From contig JAZQAV010000026.1 in NCBI GenBank assembly GCA_045545435.1, positions 1-21,443 of the forward strand: a stretch of DNA of 21,443 nucleotides. Direction: 5' to 3'. A program made the position numbers and the translations under genes. Of this stretch, positions 1 through 4,811 are shown piece by piece; positions within the stretch are counted from its first letter, which is position 1; every line of letters starts with the position of its first letter. The notes under the pieces were generated by a model. That model did no database searches, had not been told where the DNA came from, and saw nothing but the letters and a program-made list of their open reading frames with translations. Source of the DNA: UMGS1502 sp045545435. Lineage in GTDB: Bacteria; Actinomycetota; Coriobacteriia; Coriobacteriales; Eggerthellaceae.

Positions 1-5
1 TGACA

Positions 6-22
6 ATATGCTCATCGAGATG
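6..22. repeat. Left subterminal inverted repeat of the IS
   Basis: The 17 bases atatgctcatcgagatg are the exact reverse complement of 1612-1628. In IS1111-type elements the subterminal repeats lie a few bases inside the true ends and are thought to help position the recombinase. The inner ten bases can alternatively pair with 43-52 to form a local hairpin. Confidence 0.85.
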
Positions 23-145
23 CGGCGAGAGACCCCTGCGTCTCTCGATGAGATTGCGGGCTTTGAGCCCGTCTTGGTCGCGGGTTAGCATGGCCTCGAA
101 TCGTAAAACCGGACTGCCAGAGCCGCATAGAGGAAGGGGTCTCCC

Positions 146-1279
146 ATGGCGAAGTTTAGCACTTACGTCGGTATGGACGTGCACGCGAGGAGCGTCACAT
201 GCAGGGGCGTCACGCCAGAGACGGGCGAGGCGTGGTCGAGGAGGTTCGACGGCGCCGGGTACGGGGGCGACGTGGCCGCGTGGCTGCTCGGGCTGCCCCA
301 GCCGGTCTACTGCGCCTACGAGTCGGGGTGCACCGGATTCGAGCTGTGCAGGGAGGTCAGGGCCGCGGGCGTTGAATGCGACGTCGTGGCCGTATCGACC
401 CTGCCGAAGTCCGGGAAGGACCGCAAGCGCAAGAACGACCGGTCGGACGCCGCGTCGCTGATGCGCGAGCTGGCCAACCCCTCCCGCGACTACACGACCG
501 TATGGGTGCCGCCCGCCGACGTCGAGGCGGCCCGCGACCTTGCGCGCGCACGAGGCGACTCGACCAGGGCGGCGAAGGCGGCCAAGCAGCAGCTGCTCGC
601 CTTCCTGCTGCGGCACGGGATCGTCTGGGACGAGCGCACCAAGACGGGCAGGGTCAAGAAGTCCTGGGGCGCCGACTTCGTTCGCTGGCTCGACTCGGTC
701 GAGCTGCCCGAGCCGGCCGCCCAGGCGGCGCTGGCATCCTACCGCGACCGCGTCGACATGCTGTCGCGCCACGACGCCAGGCTGCGCGCGCTCGTGGTCG
801 GAGAGGCGCAGAAGCCCAGGTGGAAGCCGTACGTCGACGCGCTGATGCGCCTGAAGGGCGTGGACGTGCAGACCGCCTTCCTGGCGGCCGCCGAGTTCGG
901 CGACTTCTCGAGGTTCGCCTCGGGCCGGAAGGTGTCGTGCTGGATCGGCGCGGTGCCCACCGAGTCGTCGAGCGGCCCCAGGGAGTCGCGCGGGGGCATC
1001 ACCAAGGACGGCAACTCGCATCTCCGCCGCGCGCTCGTGGAGGGCTGCTGCAGCTTGGGCTCCCGCAGGCGCGGCGCGAAGAGGGAGAGCCCGGCGCAGC
1101 CCGTCTCCGCCGCGGTCGACAGGATAGCCGCGGCGGCCAACGACCGGCTGCTCGACCGCTACGAGCGCCTCATCGGAGAAGGCGTCCACGTCAACAAAGC
1201 GCGGATGGCCGTCGTGAGCGAGATGGCCCGCTGGATCTGGGTCATCGGGCTGGAAGTGCAGTCGGAGCAGGCGGCGTAG
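146..1279 (+). CDS. IS110-family DEDD transposase (bridge-RNA-guided recombinase type)
   Basis: 377 residues, full length for the family. The N-terminal RuvC-like DEDD domain (PF01548, about 5-165) shows the acidic set D11 (GMDVH), E59 (AYES), D98 and D101 (NDRSD). The C-terminal Transposase_20 domain (PF02371, about 228-315) shows LMRLKGVD, then the SSSGPRESRGGITKDGN stretch, where the family's catalytic serine lies (about 275-276), and LRRALVEG. The ATG is preceded by GGAAGGGG at a good distance. The frame is intact, so the enzyme is probably functional. Members of this family excise the element as a circle and insert it at targets chosen by a structured RNA made from the element's own non-coding end; in the IS1111 subgroup that RNA comes from downstream of the gene. 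Large open frames in other registers over this gene reflect its high GC content and are not genes. Confidence 0.95.
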   Translation: MAKFSTYVGMDVHARSVTCRGVTPETGEAWSRRFDGAGYGGDVAAWLLGLPQPVYCAYESGCTGFELCREVRAAGVECDVVAVSTLPKSGKDRKRKNDRSDAASLMRELANPSRDYTTVWVPPADVEAARDLARARGDSTRAAKAAKQQLLAFLLRHGIVWDERTKTGRVKKSWGADFVRWLDSVELPEPAAQAALASYRDRVDMLSRHDARLRALVVGEAQKPRWKPYVDALMRLKGVDVQTAFLAAAEFGDFSRFASGRKVSCWIGAVPTESSSGPRESRGGITKDGNSHLRRALVEGCCSLGSRRRGAKRESPAQPVSAAVDRIAAAANDRLLDRYERLIGEGVHVNKARMAVVSEMARWIWVIGLEVQSEQAA

Positions 1280-1611
1280 CCGCCTCGAGATAGCCTCCCG
1301 AACGTCTCACCCTGCGTCCCGCAACGCGGCGGGCGACCCGCGAAAACCCCATGCGCAGCCCCGGACTCTGGCCGGCGGCCAAGCGCGAGACCTGACTCCC
1401 CGATTCGCGGGGAGAGCGGCAAAGCCCGGCACCGGAGTATTGAAATGCAGGCCGCATCGGCGGTAGCTGCGGATATGTGAGCGGACCGATTGGGCATCCG
1501 AGATGAAGCCGTGAGGCTTCCTCCCAGGACGCGCTCGGGACGCGGGAAGACGCTGATGGAGCCGCCAGCCCCGGACTAGCTGACCGGGGCTGGCGGAATA
1601 ATGCCACTTGA
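1280..1611 (+). ncRNA. Candidate bridge RNA / seekRNA in the right end of the IS
   Basis: This is a 330-bp GC-rich non-coding stretch between the transposase stop and the right inverted repeat. It contains strong potential stems: CTCCCCG (1396-1402) with CGGGGAG (1408-1414), and a 13-bp perfect stem CCGCCAGCCCCGG (1562-1574) with its complement (1584-1596) around a 9-nt loop. IS1111-subgroup elements encode their target- and donor-recognising guide RNA here. The exact RNA ends and the guide loops cannot be set by eye. The call rests on position, subgroup and structure, not on a covariance match. Confidence 0.5.
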
Positions 1612-1628
1612 CATCTCGATGAGCATAT
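1612..1628. repeat. Right subterminal inverted repeat of the IS
   Basis: The 17 bases catctcgatgagcatat are the exact reverse complement of 6-22. A TTGACA hexamer (1608-1613) overlaps the inner edge of this repeat and points outward. It could act as the -35 box of a promoter formed when the two ends join in a circular intermediate, as known for several IS110-family elements. Confidence 0.85.
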
Positions 1629-1649
1629 GTGGGATTTTCCTGATTCTTC

Positions 1650-1777
1650 CGTGCACGAAGGCCATTTCGCACCATTTTTTTCGTGCATGAAGGCCGTTTC
1701 AGACAAAAACGACAAGCACGTGTCAGAAATCGCCTCCATGCACGCGTTCTCGTGCACGAAAACGCCTCCGTGCACGA
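1650..1777. repeat. Cluster of five TCGTGCACGA-like palindromes
   Basis: CGTGCACG or a one-base variant occurs at 1650, 1682 (CGTGCATG), 1737 (CATGCACG), 1751 and 1770. The copy at 1750-1759 is the full palindrome TCGTGCACGA. Two copies share a longer direct repeat, CGCCTCCRTGCACG (1731-1744 and 1764-1777), 33 bp apart. The stretch lies between the IS and the end of the ACT-domain gene, and I see no gene in it. It could be an operator cluster, part of a dispersed genomic repeat, or the remains of a region cut by the IS. Confidence 0.6.
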
Positions 1778-1842
1778 GAAGACGGCATAAAGGCGACGCT
1801 AAAGGGCGACTGACGCCAGCGATCTAACCGACAATCAGCGCC

Positions 1843-2112
1843 TTAGATCTTGTACATGTACTGAAACACGTCTTCACGCTGAAGCGTTATCTGCACGCCC
1901 AGACGCTCCGCCTCTTCACGAAGCCGTTCTTGCACCGTATCGAAGTCCGCAATTTCAACGTTGAGCGTTGTGAGCATAGTCATCGAGAACATGTTGCCCA
2001 AAATGGTCTGGCTGATGTCGTCGATGTTTGCCCCGCACTCGGTTAACGCAGTAGCAACTCCAGCAACAATGCCCGGGCGATCCTGCCCCAGTACCGAAAG
2101 AACGCACTTCAT
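1843..2112 (-). CDS. Single-ACT-domain protein of the UPF0237 family
   Basis: 89 residues, matching the 89-90 residues usual for this small family. The whole protein is one ACT fold: LSVLGQDRPGIVAGVATAL at the start (the DRPGI ligand loop), GANIDDISQTIL, then a MTMLTTL strand. It is probably a cytosolic dimer that binds an amino acid or similar small ligand; the true ligand is unknown. The ATG at 2112 is chosen because GGAGG lies 6 nt upstream and homologous proteins start at this point. The open frame runs 85 codons further upstream, but that part encodes only intergenic repeat sequence. The usual partner of this family is a DUF711/UPF0210 protein encoded just downstream. Here the downstream side holds palindromes and the IS, so the partner is missing from the window. 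Confidence 0.9.
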   Translation of the reverse strand: MKCVLSVLGQDRPGIVAGVATALTECGANIDDISQTILGNMFSMTMLTTLNVEIADFDTVQERLREEAERLGVQITLQREDVFQYMYKI

Positions 2113-2424
2113 CTGTTTCCTCCAACTTATCCGTATGATTTGGCAATCATTTTCGCAGTTTATCTGGACGATCGTGTCCGCGCTTGCGAACGAACATCGC
2201 CTAGGTAGCTCGCGCAGTTTGCAAAGCGATCGCGATTTGCAGCCCTTCGCGATTCGCGGCTTAGGTAGCTCGCGCAGTTTGCGAAGCGTTTGCGATTCGC
2301 AGCCCTTCGCGATTCGCACAGCGTTTGCGGCTCGCGCAGCCTTTGCAATCCGCAACCCTTGCGACACGCACGGTTAGTGCGGCGCAGATCGCTCGCCCTG
2401 TACAACTCGCGCAGCGTTTGCAGC
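2113..2424. repeat. Tandem and degenerate repeats between folE and the ACT gene
   Basis: A 60-bp unit beginning TAGGTAGCTCGCGCAGTTTG occurs twice in tandem (2202-2261 and 2262-2320) with a handful of differences. Degenerate pieces follow; the core CTCGCGCAG-N-N-TTTGC recurs near 2331 and 2406. The 312-bp gap holds no gene. It must contain the leader, and probably the promoter, of the ACT-domain gene on the minus strand, but I see no convincing -10/-35 pair. Many local TTGCGA/TCGCGA-type inversions would let the transcript fold. Confidence 0.8.
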
Positions 2425-2985
2425 CTACGGGAAAATCAGGTGCATCGCCTCGTTGCGCGTTGCCTGATGACTCTCAAACAAGCCTCGCACCGCGCTGGTG
2501 GTGGTTTTCGTGCCGGGCTTCTTCACGCCGCGCATGCTCATGCACAGATGTTCAGCCTCCATAACAACCATAACGCCATGCGGATTAAGCTCTTCAACCA
2601 GCGTGTCGGCAATTTGCGAGGTCAAACGCTCCTGAACCTGCGGACGTTTCGCGTACACGTCAACCAGGCGCGCCAGTTTCGAAAGGCCGCACACCTTGCC
2701 GCTGGAGCCGGGAATATACGCCACATGCGCATGACCGAAGAACGGCACCAGATGATGCTCGCACGTTGAGTAGAAGGGGATGTCGCGCACCAACACCATT
2801 TCCTGGTGATGCTCGTCGAACATCGTCTCGAACAGCTCGTGCGGATCCTGGGTCATGCCCGCAAAAATCTCTTCGTACATACGCGCCACGCGAGCTGGCG
2901 TTTTGAGCAAACCTTCGCGCTCGGGATCTTCTCCGATGCCCTCCAGAATCATGCGGACGCCCGCTTCAATTTTCTGAGTATCCAC
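2425..2985 (-). CDS. folE: GTP cyclohydrolase I (FolE)
   Basis: 186 residues, the usual size for bacterial type I enzymes. It converts GTP to 7,8-dihydroneopterin triphosphate, the first step of tetrahydrofolate (and queuosine) synthesis, as a cytosolic decamer. The zinc ligands are visible as C75 and H78 in STCEHHLVPF and C148 in EAEHLCMSMRG. The catalytic histidines are H77 and H146, with GKVCGLSKLARLV and AKRPQVQERLT as further family motifs. The start codon is GTG (2983-2985), with AGGAGG 5 nt upstream, and the N-terminus MDTQKIEAGVRMIL is typical. The nearest downstream gene on the same strand is the ACT protein, over 300 bp away, so this is probably a single transcription unit. No other folate genes are in view. 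Confidence 0.97.
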   Translation of the reverse strand: MDTQKIEAGVRMILEGIGEDPEREGLLKTPARVARMYEEIFAGMTQDPHELFETMFDEHHQEMVLVRDIPFYSTCEHHLVPFFGHAHVAYIPGSSGKVCGLSKLARLVDVYAKRPQVQERLTSQIADTLVEELNPHGVMVVMEAEHLCMSMRGVKKPGTKTTTSAVRGLFESHQATRNEAMHLIFP

Positions 2986-3311
2986 CCTTACCTCCTAGTG
3001 TTTTAGGAAAGCCCTCGATATGTGCCTCAATGCCACAAACGTTTCGCGACTAAAATGGTTTTACCTATTATCGCAAAGTAGCGCCGCTCTTGCTTGTGAC
3101 ATCTGTCGAAGGCGCATCGTTTCGCAAGTTCAACATTGCAAGTTAACGCTAGTTCAGTACCGTCCGCGCCGTTGGTACGCTCAACGCAAAAAGTTCAACA
3201 TTACAAGTTAACGCTAGTTCAGCACCTCAAACATACGCAAGCAAATTATCGCAAGCTTACAATTGCCCGCATCAGATTTCGCAAGATTAGTGCCTTAACG
3301 CCAAAGCGCCG
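2986..3311. repeat. Intergenic space with a 36-bp direct repeat
   Basis: A 36-bp unit beginning AAGTTCAACATT and ending near AGTTCAGTACC occurs at 3126-3161 and 3191-3226 with two differences and a 65-bp period. The rest is AT-richer DNA upstream of folE. A weak minus-strand promoter (TTGCGA, 16 bp, TTTAGT, about 3049-3076) is possible but not secure. A small TTAACG/CGTTAA hairpin (3295-3300 with 3310-3315) overlaps the stop of the exonuclease gene and could be a weak terminator. I see no gene here. Confidence 0.75.
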
Positions 3312-4100
3312 TTAAACGTCAAGATCAAGAAAAACGGGGCAATGGTCCGAACCGTAGACTTCGGTAAAAATGCTTGCCTCGTTCACCTTGGGCGCCAGCT
3401 GGTCGCTGACCAAGAAGTAGTCAATGCGCCATCCCGCGTTGTTTTCGCGCGCGCGGAAACGATAACTCCACCAAGAATAAATGCCTTCAGCCGTCGGATG
3501 CAGCAACCTGAACGTATCGGTGAAGCCTGCGTCCAACAACTCGGTGAACTTGCCGCGCTCTTCGTCGGAAAAACCTGCATTCCCCCGGTTGGGACCGGGG
3601 TTTTTAAGGTCTATCTCCTGATGGGCCACATTAAAATCGCCGCACATAACCACCGGTTTGGCAGCTGCCGTCTGCGCGCCTAGCGGCAAAGAGCCAGCCT
3701 CCAGCCCCTTGCAAAAGTCGCGGAACGCATCGTCCCATTGCATGCGATGGTCTATGCGCGCCAAACCGTTTTGCGCATTGGGCGTGTACACGTCAACAAA
3801 CCACAGTTCGGGAAACTCAAGTGCGCAAATGCGCCCCTCGTTATCAAGGTACGGGTCGCCCAACCCATGCAGTACCTGCAGCGGTTCGCGCTTCGAGAAC
3901 ACGGCGGTACCCGAATAGCCCTTTTTCTCGGCGTAGCTCCAATAATCGTGGTGTTGGGGAAGATCAAGCTCTATTTGACCCTCTTGAAGCTTGGTCTCTT
4001 GCAACGCAAACACATCGGCGTCGAACGTTGCGAAAATGTCTTCAAAACCCTTTTTCATCACGGCCCGTAGACCGTTCACGTTCCATGAAGCAAAGCGCAT
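3312..4100 (-). CDS. xth: Exodeoxyribonuclease III (AP endonuclease)
   Basis: 262 residues, the normal size for the ExoA/Xth family of Mg-dependent AP endonucleases in base-excision repair. The family motifs appear in order: NVNGLRA (N7), LQETK (E35), VYTPNA (Y105), CGDFNVAH (D155, N157), WWSYRFRARENNAGWRIDY (about 210-228) and the terminal GSDHCPV (D252, H253). These supply the metal site and the catalytic Asp-His pair, so the enzyme should be active. The start at 4100 is chosen because the protein family begins MRFASWN and AGGAAAGGA lies just upstream. The frame extends 28 codons further, but that extension is basic and unlike the family. The gene lies 181 bp downstream of rlmH and is probably transcribed on its own. 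Confidence 0.97.
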   Translation of the reverse strand: MRFASWNVNGLRAVMKKGFEDIFATFDADVFALQETKLQEGQIELDLPQHHDYWSYAEKKGYSGTAVFSKREPLQVLHGLGDPYLDNEGRICALEFPELWFVDVYTPNAQNGLARIDHRMQWDDAFRDFCKGLEAGSLPLGAQTAAAKPVVMCGDFNVAHQEIDLKNPGPNRGNAGFSDEERGKFTELLDAGFTDTFRLLHPTAEGIYSWWSYRFRARENNAGWRIDYFLVSDQLAPKVNEASIFTEVYGSDHCPVFLDLDV

Positions 4101-4121
4101 ACGCGTTGTCCTTTCCTGCGC

Positions 4122-4139
4122 AAACCGCGAACGCGGTTT
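4122..4139. other. Small hairpin upstream of the exonuclease gene
   Basis: AAACCGC (4122-4128) and GCGGTTT (4133-4139) form a 7-bp stem with a GAAC loop just upstream of the exonuclease ribosome binding site. On the plus strand it is followed by TGTTTTG, but no plus-strand gene ends here. It could end read-through from the rlmH operon or shape the 5' leader of the exonuclease transcript. Neither role can be shown from the sequence. Confidence 0.4.
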
Positions 4140-4188
4140 TGTTTTGCCTACCTTCTTTAAGGCGCCTACCTGCGGCGTTCGCATTTCG

Positions 4189-4304
4189 CGAGCGTGTTCG
4201 CGATAACATTTCGCGTCACTTATGGTACGGTTCGCCGCTCCGCAGCATCATCACGAGCACGTTGGTGGATAAAGCATCGCGTTACTTATGGTACGGTTCG
4301 CCGC
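4189..4304. repeat. Direct duplication of the rlmH 3' end (possible att-like pair)
   Basis: A 28-bp sequence covering the last codons and stop of rlmH (4277-4304) is repeated at 4211-4238 with one mismatch. Read on the minus strand the core is GAACCGTACCATAAGTRAC, encoding EPYHK-stop. The copies are 66 bp apart. A weaker match continues outward (CGAGC..GATAA, 4189-4206 against 4254-4272), so the whole could be a decayed 66-bp tandem duplication. The same gene end is the integration site of staphylococcal SCC elements, which leave such repeats as attL/attR. No recombinase or cargo lies between the copies, since only 38 bp separate them. Confidence 0.8.
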
Positions 4305-4752
4305 GCGAAATTTTTTGCGCGCGATACAGTTGCTCGAGCAAAACCACGCGCGCAAGATTGTGCGGAAGCGTTATGGGGCCAAACGAGAGCGTTTCGTTCG
4401 CTCGCTTGCGCACATCCCCCGACACGCCGCACGACCCGCCAATGACAAAAGCCATGTCGCTTTCACCGGAAAGGGCCAGCTCATCAAGGCGCCGCGAAAA
4501 CGACTCACTGGATCGCTGCTTTCCATCAATCGCAAGCAAAACCACGTGGGTGCGCTCTCCCAGCGCTTTCAGAATTGCGGCACCTTCGCGCTGGACTGCC
4601 TGCTGTTCGCCGCCCACACGCGCGGGGTCTATGTCCGGTATTTCCACGACCGTTGTTTTCGCATACGGCTGCAAACGCTTCAGGTATTCGCCGCACGCGT
4701 CCACCCAAAACCGTTCTTTAAGCTTGCCAACGGCAACAATTGTGAACTTCAC
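4282..4752 (-). CDS. rlmH: 23S rRNA pseudouridine-1915 N3-methyltransferase RlmH
   Basis: 156 residues, the standard length of this SPOUT-class methyltransferase, which methylates pseudouridine 1915 of 23S rRNA in assembled ribosomes. It starts VKFTIVAVGKLKE, carries the SAM-knot motif FVIGGSCG (about 102-109), then SFGPITLPHNLARVVLLEQLYRA (about 123-145), and ends RGEPYHK, as almost all RlmH proteins do. The GTG start at 4750-4752 is preferred: CGGAG lies 7 nt upstream and the family's N-terminus begins there. The in-frame ATG 13 codons upstream is not supported. It follows the LCP gene by 59 bp on the same strand and is probably the last gene of that operon. Its last 20-odd bases are duplicated downstream. 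Confidence 0.97.
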   Translation of the reverse strand: MKFTIVAVGKLKERFWVDACGEYLKRLQPYAKTTVVEIPDIDPARVGGEQQAVQREGAAILKALGERTHVVLLAIDGKQRSSESFSRRLDELALSGESDMAFVIGGSCGVSGDVRKRANETLSFGPITLPHNLARVVLLEQLYRAQKISRGEPYHK

Positions 4753-4811
4753 GTTGCACTCCGAATTCTTATTGGCACCCCGGCCAAGCAAAGCGCCAGC
4801 GCATACCTGGT

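Larger units (their letters stand above)
1..1630 (+). mobile_element. IS110-family (IS1111-type) insertion sequence, essentially complete
   Basis: One long DEDD transposase gene (146-1279) is flanked by a 145-bp left and an approximately 350-bp right non-coding end. A perfect 17-bp inverted repeat (6-22 and 1612-1628) lies a few bases inside the presumed ends. Short subterminal inverted repeats and a long right end are the known marks of the IS1111 subgroup; plain IS110 elements lack them. The coding part is clearly richer in GC than the genes to its right, which fits recent arrival. No target duplication is expected for this family. The exact outer ends are uncertain by a few bases, and the left flank is outside the window. 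A second hairpin, CTCATCGAGA (11-20) with TCTCGATGAG (43-52), sits inside the left end. Confidence 0.82.

Noticed and set aside
376..1293. Long alternative reading frames over the transposase gene
   Set aside because: They are Arg/Gly/Ala-rich shadows caused by high GC. The DEDD and Transposase_20 motifs lie only in the 146-1279 frame.
2113..2367. N-terminal extension of the ACT-domain protein
   Set aside because: The extra 85 codons translate the intergenic tandem repeat. The family length and the GGAGG site place the start at 2112.
2986..3130. THF or other folate riboswitch upstream of folE
   Set aside because: No recognisable conserved core or pairing pattern was found in the leader. A covariance search would be needed to exclude it fully.
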